A stretch of 10,894 nt of DNA from JAYEKL01 sp034660995 (GTDB taxonomy: Bacteria; Patescibacteriota; Minisyncoccia; JAHIHE01; JAGLIN01), in the NCBI GenBank assembly GCA_034660995.1, contig JAYEKL010000079.1, positions 1 to 10,894 on the forward strand, written 5' to 3'. Positions 1-5,523 of this stretch are shown one piece after another. Below the pieces are notes generated by a model. That model had not been told where the DNA came from. It saw only the letters and a program-made list of their open reading frames with translations, and searched no databases. A program made the position numbers and the translations under genes. Within the stretch, counting starts at the first letter, position 1, and each line of letters opens with the position of its first letter.

Positions 1-133
1 TTGTATCTGAATGAGATAAAAAGAGCAAAATATAATGATTATTAACAGAAAGTTAACAAGATTTAACTTTACTTAAGTTAAATGCTGTTAATTTTTTGGT
101 AAAATGGAGTTTGGCAACAGAGCCATTTTATAA

Positions 134-174
134 ATAAAAAAAGGAGAGTCATTGAAGTTTAACTTCTCGTCTCC
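134..174 (-). terminator. Intrinsic terminator overlapping the end of the 197-aa gene
   Basis: On the minus strand a two-part hairpin (outer stem GGAGA/TCTCC, inner stem GAAGT/ACTTC) is followed by a run of eight or more T. The three-base inner loop is the TAA stop codon of the upstream gene, so the terminator is built partly from coding sequence. Confidence 0.75.
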
Positions 175-752
175 TCGTCTCCTTCTTTACCTGTCTCTTC
201 GTATTTCTTTTTGATGTCGTATATTATATATACGATCACCAAAAAAAGAATTACTCCTATGAAAGCGAGCCAAACAGCACCTATTATGATTCCTTTATAG
301 GTAACTGTGTTTTCGCTTCTTATTGGTTCAGAAAACGAGACTGAACCATCCCGCTTGCTCTGTTGTTCTGGATTGGCAACTGATTTCCAGAGTTTTATGT
401 TGTTTGGTGACAACTCTTCGTCACCATAGAGCACGATTTTGTTGTGCTCCACAACATATACGACACGAACGATTTTACCATTATCAAACTTCTTTCTGAA
501 GTCGTCAAATGATATCGTATTCTCAACTCTGTTTCTGCCTTCAGAGACCTTGACTACCCACACATATGTGGGTAGTCTGTTAGGGTGAGCTGAAAGCTCT
601 ACCCATTCTTCCCGAAGTTCAATCGGGTCGGAATTTATTATTGCCTTTTCGGAAGTTATTCCGATGACGACAATAAAAAACATTCCTACAGTGACTAATA
701 GCATACAGAATAGTGCTATTAAGTCCTTTCCTTTCTCTTTGCTCATCTTCAT
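159..752 (-). CDS. Orphan membrane protein with two transmembrane helices
   Basis: I do not recognise this 197-aa protein. A strongly hydrophobic segment lies at about residues 10-33 and a second at about 155-178. Between them is a soluble domain of about 120 residues with alternating beta-type stretches (for example KIVRVVYVVEHNKIVLYG at about 93-110). The tail after helix 2 is short and highly charged. Two helices with a basic N-terminus (MKMSKEKGK) suggest both ends are cytoplasmic and the middle domain is outside, but this is inference. The start is well supported: AAAGGAGG lies 7 bases upstream of the ATG. The second ATG, at codon 3, is a weaker choice. The gene has its own promoter, a 5' leader of about 130 bases with two hairpins, and its own terminator, so it is probably monocistronic. 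Its base composition looks less AT-rich than murJ. No enzymatic motif is visible. Confidence 0.8.
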   Translation of the reverse strand: MKMSKEKGKDLIALFCMLLVTVGMFFIVVIGITSEKAIINSDPIELREEWVELSAHPNRLPTYVWVVKVSEGRNRVENTISFDDFRKKFDNGKIVRVVYVVEHNKIVLYGDEELSPNNIKLWKSVANPEQQSKRDGSVSFSEPIRSENTVTYKGIIIGAVWLAFIGVILFLVIVYIIYDIKKKYEETGKEGDEETRS

Positions 753-782
753 ATCTAGTCCTCCTTTTTTATTTTGTCACCA

Positions 783-887
783 TACAAGTGACTTTAGCTA
801 ATTATTAGTTGTTTATAATAAGCAATTGAAGTCACTTGTATAACGGTATTATCTAATTTTTAAGGAACAGTTATTTGCGCTAACTGT
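783..887 (-). promoter_or_regulatory. Structured 5' leader of the 197-aa gene with two hairpins
   Basis: In the presumed leader RNA two stems are visible. The first is ACAGTTA/TAACTGT (867-873 with 881-887). The second is a perfect 12-bp inverted repeat, TACAAGTGACTT at 783-794 with its complement at 829-840, enclosing 34 bases that hold a weaker TTATTA/TAATAA stem. GTCAC in the second stem can alternatively pair with GTGAC just before the ribosome binding site, so two exclusive folds are possible. The inverted repeat could instead be a DNA operator. No known riboswitch class was recognised. Confidence 0.5.
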
Positions 888-889
888 GA

Positions 890-918
890 ATCATAACACA
901 TAAAAAGAAACTTGTCAA
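890..918 (-). promoter_or_regulatory. Sigma70-type promoter of the 197-aa gene
   Basis: On the minus strand a perfect -35 (TTGACA, 913-918) and a -10 of TATGAT (890-895) are separated by 17 bases. Transcription should start near 883, about 130 bases before the ATG. Confidence 0.7.
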
Positions 919-964
919 GAGTGTTGACAAATCATAAAAAAAATAATATTTTGAATAAAAAATG

Positions 965-1035
965 TGGACCCGGCGAGAATCGAACTCGCGTTTCCGCAAT
1001 GCGAATGCGATGTAATACCACTATACAACGGGCCC
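965..1035 (-). tRNA. tRNA-Ala (anticodon CGC)
   Basis: A 71-base tRNA folds fully by eye. The acceptor stem is GGGCCCG/CGGGTCC with a G3-U70 wobble, the classical alanine identity pair. The D arm is GTA/TAC, the anticodon stem TCGCA/TGCGG with loop TTCGCAT (anticodon CGC, reading GCG), the variable loop four bases, and the T arm GCGAG-TTCGATT-CTCGC. The discriminator is A73. The next bases are CATT, so CCA is not encoded and must be added after transcription. The four-base variable loop is more usual in Gly, Glu, Gln or Asp tRNAs than in tRNA-Ala, but the anticodon and G3-U70 agree on alanine. Confidence 0.95.
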
Positions 1036-1041
1036 AGAGTC

Positions 1042-1069
1042 ATATTAACATTTTAACAAGTTTTTGCAA
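1042..1069 (-). promoter_or_regulatory. Promoter of the tRNA-Ala gene
   Basis: On the minus strand TTGCAA (1064-1069) and TAATAT (1042-1047) are separated by 16 bases. Only six bases lie between the -10 and the first base of the mature tRNA, so transcription would start at or within a base of tRNA position 1, leaving little or no 5' leader. Confidence 0.55.
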
Positions 1070-1152
1070 TAAAAAACTTAACTTAAAATAAAAATTATTA
1101 ATTTATTTCTTGTTTTTTGCTAAAATTTTCATTTTAAAATATGTTAAAATGT

Positions 1153-1749
1153 TTAAATCGTTTCTAATAATGCCGCTGTTAGAAAAGACTCAATTAGCGC
1201 TGCAATAAATATTAAAGGAAGAAGAATTAAAATAAAAAACTTTAAAGCCTTAAAAAGCTCTTTGAGAAAATTTCCATCTTTTCTAAATAATTTCCAAACT
1301 GCTATTTTTCCAATTCTAATTCCGATTGCGGAAGATATTATTAAAACTGGAATCTCAATTATACCATGAGGCAAAATTCCAAGAAAGAAAAATGTCCATG
1401 ATATTTCTTCTGACACAGCTTGAGCAAAAACTCCCAAAAGCATGCCATTGGCGAAAACTGATAAAAGCGGAATTATTCCCGCAAAAGCGCCTAGTAATAA
1501 TAAGAAGAAAAGCTTAGTGGCATTATTCTCAAAAATAAAAAGGAAAATTTGCCAGGAAGTAACTTCTTTTTCAGATAAAAACATTGAACTTACCTCTTCA
1601 ATAATTTGTTGTGTTTCTGCTGGATAGTTTTGCGCAATAAGATATCCTCCTAAAACAGAAATAGTAAAAATATACGAGGAAAATGCAATATACTTTTTTA
1701 ATTCGTATAAATATTGTTTGGCTTCTTCTAAATATTTTGTGTATTTCAT
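1153..1749 (-). CDS. SpoIIM/DUF95 family integral membrane protein
   Basis: This 198-aa protein matches the stage II sporulation protein M (DUF95) family. The recognisable signatures are FENNATKLF (about 73-81), GAFAGIIPLLSVFANGMLLG (about 87-106) and GILPHGIIEIPVLIISSAIG (about 124-143), whose HGxxE core is the family hallmark. Hydrophobic segments lie at about 20-40, 78-112, 118-145 and 168-194, giving roughly five helices, as usual for the family. In Bacillus SpoIIM works in the engulfment complex with SpoIID and SpoIIP. In non-sporulating bacteria and archaea its role is unknown, and a role in envelope remodelling is only inference. The ATG has no Shine-Dalgarno sequence but lies seven bases downstream of a TATAAT box, so the mRNA is probably leaderless. 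The upstream neighbour ends in its own terminator, so this is a separate unit. Confidence 0.88.
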   Translation of the reverse strand: MKYTKYLEEAKQYLYELKKYIAFSSYIFTISVLGGYLIAQNYPAETQQIIEEVSSMFLSEKEVTSWQIFLFIFENNATKLFFLLLLGAFAGIIPLLSVFANGMLLGVFAQAVSEEISWTFFFLGILPHGIIEIPVLIISSAIGIRIGKIAVWKLFRKDGNFLKELFKALKFFILILLPLIFIAALIESFLTAALLETI

Positions 1750-1756
1750 ATAGCGA

Positions 1757-1784
1757 ATTATAACATTTTATTATAATTTAACAA
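1757..1784 (-). promoter_or_regulatory. Promoter giving a leaderless SpoIIM-family mRNA
   Basis: On the minus strand TTGTTA (1779-1784) and TATAAT (1757-1762) are 16 bases apart. Seven bases separate the -10 from the ATG at 1749, so the expected start of transcription falls on or next to the start codon. Confidence 0.65.
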
Positions 1785-1792
1785 AAGAAAAA

Positions 1793-1832
1793 AGAAAAAA
1801 GAGCTTTGTTTAATTGGTTTAAACTCAGCTCT
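1793..1832 (-). terminator. Intrinsic terminator after the stand-alone LeuA regulatory-domain gene
   Basis: On the minus strand the outer stem AGAGCT/AGCTCT (1827-1832 with 1800-1805) encloses the inner stem GTTTAA/TTAAAC (1819-1824 with 1808-1813) and is followed by a T run. It lies about 30 bases after the stop codon and just before the SpoIIM-family promoter. Confidence 0.75.
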
Positions 1833-1862
1833 GTATTTAGATTCTATTATTCTATTCGCTAT

Positions 1863-2453
1863 TTATTGTATTAGTCTGTTCATTCCATTAAGAACAGTTT
1901 CCACAGAAGCCATAATAATATCTGTTCTCGCGCCTCTGGCGGTAATTATTTCGCCATCTTTGCTTAGTTTTACCCAAACTTCTACTAGGGCATCGGTTCC
2001 ACCAGTAATGGCATCAGCATGGTAATCCTCAAGTTTGATATTAGCAACACCCGAGATGCCTTTAAGCAGAGCTTTTATGGCTGCGTCCACTGGGCCATTT
2101 CCTACTCCAGCTTCTACGATTACATCTCCGTTGATGTTTAATTTTATAGAAGAAGTAGGAGTTATATGAGTGCCTGTAACAACGCTAAGTTCTTCTAGTC
2201 TAACAGTTGGTTCATATATAATACCAAGTACTGTTTCGGCAATAACCTCCAGATCTGCATCTGTAACATGTTTTCCTTTATCGCTAAGATCTTTTATTCT
2301 GGCTACAATCTCGTTAAGTTGTTTAGCATTTACTTGAAGACCAAATTCTTTTAATGCCATTGTAACTGAACTTTCGTCTGTGTATTTGCCAAGCACGATT
2401 TTTTGTTGTCTGCCAACAGTTTTTCTGTTTAGAAAATCATTTTCTATTGTCAA
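1863..2453 (-). CDS. Stand-alone LeuA C-terminal (allosteric/dimerisation) domain protein
   Basis: This 196-aa protein aligns along its length with residues of about 318-508 of the full LeuA encoded at 3820-5343, but has no catalytic TIM barrel and none of the LRDGEQ or HxHND motifs. Residues 10-75 match the linker subdomain; the family's GKHSG-like motif is altered to GKYTDES, while the KGKxVTDADL motif is kept (about 59-68). Residues of about 85-196 form the leucine-binding regulatory domain, with TGTHITPTSS, GVGNGPVDAA and DAITGGTDALVEV. It cannot be a synthase alone; it could bind leucine and assemble with LeuA, which is inference. The start is TTG at 2453: an in-frame TGA lies two codons upstream and AGGAG precedes it by 10 bases. 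The nearby ATGs are in another frame. It is expressed behind an attenuator at 3055-3211 and ends at a terminator. A relic of a broken second leuA is the alternative, but the frame is clean and signals are intact. Confidence 0.85.
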   Translation of the reverse strand: MTIENDFLNRKTVGRQQKIVLGKYTDESSVTMALKEFGLQVNAKQLNEIVARIKDLSDKGKHVTDADLEVIAETVLGIIYEPTVRLEELSVVTGTHITPTSSIKLNINGDVIVEAGVGNGPVDAAIKALLKGISGVANIKLEDYHADAITGGTDALVEVWVKLSKDGEIITARGARTDIIMASVETVLNGMNRLIQ

Positions 2454-2491
2454 AGTTCATCATCTCCTGTTTTTTTGTTTTCAGATAACTA

Positions 2492-2546
2492 AATGTTATC
2501 ATGAAATTTTCTAAAAATAATGATTAGATAATTTCACTATAACATT
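2492..2546 (-). repeat. Imperfect hairpin just upstream of the regulatory-domain gene
   Basis: AATGTTAT (2492-2499) pairs with ATAACATT (2539-2546). Inside follow GAAATT/AATTTC and TCTAA/TTAGA, separated by short internal loops. It ends about 40 bases before the TTG start and could be an RNA structure in the 5' leader or a DNA operator. No family was recognised. Confidence 0.45.
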
Positions 2547-2656
2547 AAGAGCTCGTAAGGTATTATTTGATTTTTTTGCTTGTATATTTTTTGCTTTTAA
2601 AATTATATGCCATTTTTTCGGATAATATATATAAATAAACTTAGTTTTTAAAAGAA

Positions 2657-2714
2657 GAAAAGAAGTAGGAAGAATTATTTTTTAAAGGAAATCCTTTTTT
2701 ATAAACTTCTTTTC
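2657..2714. repeat. Nested inverted repeat between the 34-codon ORF and the regulatory-domain gene
   Basis: GAAAAGAAGT (2657-2666) pairs with ACTTCTTTTC (2705-2714) and encloses a second small stem, AAAGGA/TCCTTT. No clear T run follows on either strand, so it is not called a terminator. Confidence 0.4.
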
Positions 2715-2735
2715 ATTTGTGCTTTTGTCTTCTTT

Positions 2736-2840
2736 TTACCCTTTGGCGAAGTCTGGTCTCGTATAATCAGACCATGTTTCTCTTCTGCCTCTTGTTCTAT
2801 CCTCTTTATTGTTTTTTACTGAATCTGTTGTTTCTTCCAT
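2736..2840 (-). CDS. Possible 34-codon small ORF between attenuator and regulatory-domain gene
   Basis: An ATG at 2840 is preceded by AGGAG with a 6-base gap, one of the better ribosome binding sites in the window, and opens 34 codons to TAA at 2736. The predicted peptide is very polar (begins MEETTDSVKNN, ends TWSDYTRPDFAKG) with clustered Arg, Lys, Glu and Thr, and has no branched-chain codon run, so it is not another attenuator peptide. I recognise no family. It lies in the roughly 600-base leader between the attenuator at 3055 and the LeuA-domain gene at 2453, which is purine-rich on this strand; a purine-rich stretch readily yields chance Shine-Dalgarno sequences and Lys/Glu/Arg-rich ORFs. 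It may be a small protein, a decayed gene fragment or chance. Confidence 0.35.
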   Translation of the reverse strand: MEETTDSVKNNKEDRTRGRRETWSDYTRPDFAKG

Positions 2841-2952
2841 TGTTCTCTCCTGCTCTCTCTTATTCTCTCCGTTTTGTAAAGTTAAGTATAGTTAGAAAAG
2901 TCTTTTATACTTTCCCAACCATCTTAAAGTGTCTTTGGCGATTGTTACGCTC

Positions 2953-2998
2953 AAAGACAATTTCTATTTACAAAATTTTACAAACAGAAATTGTCTTT
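2953..2998. repeat. Perfect 13-bp inverted repeat
   Basis: AAAGACAATTTCT (2953-2965) is complementary to AGAAATTGTCTTT (2986-2998), with a 20-base AT-rich loop. It lies in the transcribed leader between the attenuator and the regulatory-domain gene. A second hairpin, GTTAAACAA/TTGTTTAAC, lies at 3019-3047. Together they make this leader highly structured; function unknown. Confidence 0.55.
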
Positions 2999-3054
2999 TG
3001 CAAGAGGCGCGCGTAAGGGTTAAACAAAAATTTAATTCTTGTTTAACATCATAC

Positions 3055-3138
3055 AAAAAGCCTACTATTTTCGTAGGTTACTTTTAATTTTGTTTTTGCT
3101 ATAAACTAAATCAAAAGTAAGCTACTTAATTAGTAGGC
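3055..3138 (-). terminator. Attenuator terminator of the LeuA regulatory-domain transcript
   Basis: On the minus strand GCCTACTA (3131-3138) pairs with TAGTAGGC (3060-3067). Inside is a second long stem, GTAGCTTACTTTT (3113-3125) with AAAAGTAACCTAC (3073-3085), one C-C mismatch. Five T follow at 3055-3059. The 5' arm of the outer stem contains the two CTA leucine codons of the leader peptide, and the inner stem begins at its stop codon. A ribosome held on those codons would block the hairpin. Confidence 0.8.
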
Positions 3139-3211
3139 TAATTTTCACAATCATAAAATGTCCAGCTGTCTGGAATCCTGTTGCTTGTACTGATTGTAAG
3201 GTCGTTGTCAT
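3122..3211 (-). CDS. Branched-chain-residue leader peptide (attenuation ORF 2)
   Basis: A 29-codon ORF starts at ATG 3209-3211, 24 bases after the -10 box, and ends with TAG at 3122-3124 inside the attenuator hairpin. Its last nine residues are IVKISLLIK: Ile, Val, Ile, two tandem Leu (CTA CTA) and Ile, the signature of a peptide whose translation senses charged branched-chain tRNAs. A small hairpin (TCCAG/CTGGA, about 3166-3179) lies in mid-ORF and could pause RNA polymerase. No good Shine-Dalgarno sequence is seen. The last part resembles the leuA leader: both contain ATTGTGAAAA (Ile-Val-Lys) shortly before tandem CTA codons, so the two leaders are probably related by duplication. The regulated gene would be the stand-alone LeuA domain at 1863-2453, possibly with the 34-codon ORF. 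The peptide itself probably has no function after synthesis. Confidence 0.78.
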   Translation of the reverse strand: MTTTLQSVQATGFQTAGHFMIVKISLLIK

Positions 3212-3235
3212 AAATTTTTATTAACTCTGTAAAGA

Positions 3236-3263
3236 AGTATATCATGTTAATTAATCTTGTCAA
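3236..3263 (-). promoter_or_regulatory. Promoter of attenuated transcript 2
   Basis: On the minus strand a perfect TTGACA (3258-3263) and TATACT (3236-3241) are separated by 16 bases. It is placed to transcribe leader peptide 2, the attenuator and then the LeuA regulatory-domain gene. No better promoter was seen nearer that gene. Confidence 0.72.
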
Positions 3264-3332
3264 CTAAATACGTTATTTTACGTCATTTTAACATTTTAAC
3301 ATGCATAGTCTACTACATTCAATTTATATTAT

Positions 3333-3414
3333 TTGACTTTATGGAGAACTTTTGTATATGCGTACAACTTCTCCACAAGGTCGAAGGATATTAAGCGGGA
3401 TGCTTAATACTTAA
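3333..3414 (-). repeat. Dispersed palindromic repeat, copy D
   Basis: In minus orientation this copy carries CTTAATATCCTTCGACC, then TTGTGGAGAAG, a GTACGCATA core, and TTCTCCATAAAGTC. The two ends (CGACCTTGTGGAGAA and TTCTCCATAAAGTC) form an imperfect inverted repeat. The same blocks recur at 3587-3750, 6477-6580 and 8587-8750. No coding capacity. Confidence 0.7.
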
Positions 3415-3417
3415 AAG

Positions 3418-3482
3418 AAAGATAATTTAAATAGAGGCTTAGCCTCCAGTTTGGAGGCTAAGCCTCTATTTAAATTATCTTT
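3418..3482. repeat. Perfect 31-bp inverted repeat with a 3-base loop
   Basis: The 31 bases at 3418-3448 are exactly complementary to 3452-3482, with loop GTT. The core (TAGAGGCTTAGCCTCCA) is GC-rich and itself contains the palindrome GAGGCT-T-AGCCTC; the outer half is AT-rich. Such perfection suggests recent origin or selection. It lies in an untranslated interval upstream of the promoter at 3236-3263 and abuts repeat copy D. The following 100 bases (3483-3586) are AT-rich, with simple repetition (AATT/GAAAATTAG-like) and nothing else visible. Confidence 0.85.
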
Positions 3483-3586
3483 ATACTATTAATATTGTTT
3501 GAAAATTTGGTCATTGAGAATTTAATGAAAATTAAAAATTAGAAATTGAAAATTAGTTTCCGCAAATAAGTTTCTCTGCAAACAAG

Positions 3587-3750
3587 CTTCTCCACAAGGT
3601 CGAAGGATATTAAATGGGATACAAAATACTATATACTTAATATCTAAGAGCTGATTCCCCTCTTGAGAGGGGGTTGGTGTGTTAAAAAGCTTGTTACACA
3701 CCCATTGCCCCAGGCTAGAGGGGAATTATAAGAAAATTAGCAGGGCCTAT
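3587..3750 (-). repeat. Dispersed composite repeat, copy E, with CCCCTCT foldback
   Basis: This copy begins with the CTTCTCCACAAGGTCGAAGG block. It continues into a foldback in which ATTCCCCTCT (3654-3663) pairs with AGAGGGGAAT (3717-3726) around an inner GGTGTG/CACACC stem. It ends with a block that in minus orientation reads CCTGCTAATTTTCTTATAAT. The last block matches the ends of the copies at 6477-6580 and 8661-8750, which have TCTGCTGATTTT in the same place. It is a mosaic intergenic element without an ORF. Confidence 0.7.
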
Positions 3751-3758
3751 TTAAAAAT

Positions 3759-3791
3759 AAAAAAAGAGCCATGTTTGGTTCAACTTGGCTC
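3759..3791 (-). terminator. Intrinsic terminator of leuA
   Basis: On the minus strand GAGCCA (3786-3791) pairs with TGGCTC (3766-3771) over a 14-base loop and is followed by seven T (3759-3765). It begins about 30 bases after the leuA stop codon. Confidence 0.8.
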
Positions 3792-3819
3792 AAAAAATAA
3801 TTGATCTTTCTCTTTTGTT

Positions 3820-5343
3820 TTATTCTAATATAAGTACGCGGTTTATAGCTGTTACAAGAGCTTCAACTGATGCCATTACAATGTCTTCGTTAGCAGCTTT
3901 GGCAGCTACAATCCTGCCTTTCTCGTCTTCTACCGTAATAATAACTTCGGCGATAGCATCTAAACCTCCTGAAATAGCTTCTATCTTATAGTCTCTCAGT
4001 TTAATTGTTCCTTGACCGTTAACGATATTTTGAATAGCGTTTAGTGTTGCGTCCACTGAATCGATACCAGTGCTGGCTTCTACTTTTTCCTTACCTCTTA
4101 CTATAGCTCTGACGGAAGCTGTTGGAGTGATAATGTTTCCTGTCATCACAGAAACTTCCAAAAGTTCAATAGGTCGTTCTGCTTTTTTCATTTTCTCCAT
4201 AATGGCTTCAGCAATAGCAAATAGGTCTGCATCTGTAACAGCTTTCCCTTTGTTGCCAATTTCTTTCATTCTGGTCATGATTTCGTTTAATTGGTCAGCA
4301 TCTGGTTTAAGGCCTGCGTTTTCTAGCGTTTTTGCGATTGCATGCTTACCGGCATGTTTGCCTGCCACAATTCGTCGTTTATGACCTACCATTTCAGGTG
4401 TCATAATACCTGGTTCAAAAGTATCTGGTTTAGTAAGCACGCCGTGCGTATGTATTCCGCTCTCATGCGCGAACGCGTTGTTGCCGACAATAGGCATTGT
4501 TGGAGGTATTTTTATATTACTATATCGTTCTACCAAACACGCAGTTTCCAGAAGATATTCGGTTTTGACATTGGTTTTGGCTCTGTAGATACTATGCAAG
4601 CTCATTACGACTTGGGCAAGATCAGCATTACCAGCTCGTTTACCTAGACCGTTTATGGTAACTTGCGCTTGTCTTCCTCCGCCTTCAATCGCTGCTAGAC
4701 TATTAGCAACAGCAAATCCGAAGTCATTATGACAGTGAACATCAATCGGGATGGTAATATCCTTCTTGATATCTGCTATTAAAGTTTTCATAGCTGATGG
4801 CACAAAAATGCCGACTGTGTCAGGAATGTTAATAATGTCACATCCCGCTTCTTGCGCTGCTTTACTGATCTGTATTAGGTAGTCAAAGTCTGTTCTTGTA
4901 GCGTCCATAGGACTGAACATACATTTTACGCCATGGTCTTTAATATATTCAACAGCTTTGACAGTCATATCTAGTACCTCTTCTTTGCTTTTTTTGATAG
5001 TATGGATGCGTTGTACATCGGATGTGGGAATAAAAGTATGCACCATATCCACTTCACATTCCAGACATATATCAAGGTCGGAAAACACTGATCTTGATAG
5101 TCCGCAGACATTCAGATCAAGTCCCATTCTTGTAATCTCTTTTACATTTTGTTTTTCTCCTTCTGATGACATAGGGAATCCAGCCTCAATTATATCAACA
5201 CCAAGTTTATCTAGTTGCAGAGCAATTTCTTTTTTTTGCTCAAAGGTGAAAGATACTCCAGGGGTTTGCTCGCCGTCTCGTAGCGTAGTATCAAAGATAG
5301 TTACGCGTTCATCACAGATTGATTTAGTAATATACAATTTCAT
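3820..5343 (-). CDS. leuA: 2-isopropylmalate synthase, full length
   Basis: LeuA condenses acetyl-CoA with 2-oxoisovalerate, the first committed step of leucine synthesis. The roughly 507-aa protein has the complete family layout. The HMGL-like TIM barrel starts with FDTTLRDGEQTPG (about 17-29), then HCHNDFGFAVANS (about 203-215), the metal-site motif, NGLGKRAGN (about 231-239) and HESGIHTHGV (about 293-302). The linker (about 318-385) and the LeuA regulatory domain (about 392-507) follow. Family proteins usually have GERAGN where this has GKRAGN, and the regulatory domain has GIDSVDA where GNGPVDA is usual. Citramalate or homocitrate synthase are related alternatives; the leucine-rich leader upstream favours LeuA. 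The chosen start is ATG 5343, three bases after AAAGGAG; in-frame TTG codons at 5346 and 5337 are possible, the latter with better spacing. It is preceded by an attenuator and followed by a terminator; no other leu gene is adjacent. Confidence 0.93.
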   Translation of the reverse strand: MKLYITKSICDERVTIFDTTLRDGEQTPGVSFTFEQKKEIALQLDKLGVDIIEAGFPMSSEGEKQNVKEITRMGLDLNVCGLSRSVFSDLDICLECEVDMVHTFIPTSDVQRIHTIKKSKEEVLDMTVKAVEYIKDHGVKCMFSPMDATRTDFDYLIQISKAAQEAGCDIINIPDTVGIFVPSAMKTLIADIKKDITIPIDVHCHNDFGFAVANSLAAIEGGGRQAQVTINGLGKRAGNADLAQVVMSLHSIYRAKTNVKTEYLLETACLVERYSNIKIPPTMPIVGNNAFAHESGIHTHGVLTKPDTFEPGIMTPEMVGHKRRIVAGKHAGKHAIAKTLENAGLKPDADQLNEIMTRMKEIGNKGKAVTDADLFAIAEAIMEKMKKAERPIELLEVSVMTGNIITPTASVRAIVRGKEKVEASTGIDSVDATLNAIQNIVNGQGTIKLRDYKIEAISGGLDAIAEVIITVEDEKGRIVAAKAANEDIVMASVEALVTAINRVLILE

Positions 5344-5442
5344 CAACTCCTTTTATTTAATTATCATTCCGATTTGCCTAAAGTCTAATGCTTTGCAGAA
5401 GATTTTAAACAAAATAAGAATGATAATTAATTTTTAATGAAC

Positions 5443-5523
5443 AAAAAAACCTACTATATTTAAGTAGCTTGTTTTTAATTTTTTTACCAATAAATTAAAA
5501 ATAAGCTACGAAACTAGTAGGTT
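5443..5523 (-). terminator. Attenuator terminator of leuA
   Basis: On the minus strand AACCTACTA (5515-5523) pairs with TAGTAGGTT (5448-5456). An inner stem, GTAGCTT (5503-5509) with AAGCTAC (5464-5470), continues into complementary AT-rich arms, and seven T follow (5443-5449). The outer 5' arm is exactly the leader codons AAC CTA CTA, and the stop codon TAG lies in the inner 5' arm. It is about 100 bases upstream of leuA. There is no separate terminator after the gene at 5670, so this one may also limit read-through from it. Confidence 0.85.

Noticed and set aside
919..960. Plus-strand promoter (TTGACA, 17 bases, TATTTT)
   Set aside because: It would only transcribe antisense to the tRNA, and the region is a simple AT-rich run; nothing on the plus strand follows it.
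1131..1152. Terminator after the SpoIIM-family gene
   Set aside because: CATTTTAA/TTAAAATG is complementary, but the stem is almost all A-T and no convincing T run follows.
1863..2453. Pseudogene reading of the LeuA domain gene
   Set aside because: The frame is uninterrupted, conserved motifs are kept, and it has its own start signals, terminator and regulatory leader; no remnant of a catalytic domain was found upstream.
2717..3016. Plus-strand hydrophobic 99-codon ORF
   Set aside because: It is the complement of a purine-rich leader; its Phe/Leu/Cys/Ser bias comes from pyrimidine tracts, it crosses the inverted repeat at 2953-2998, and it lacks a ribosome binding site.
4958..5437. Plus-strand 159-codon ORF antisense to leuA
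   Set aside because: It overlaps the conserved catalytic-domain coding of leuA on the other strand, is Ser-rich as antisense ORFs often are, and resembles no family.
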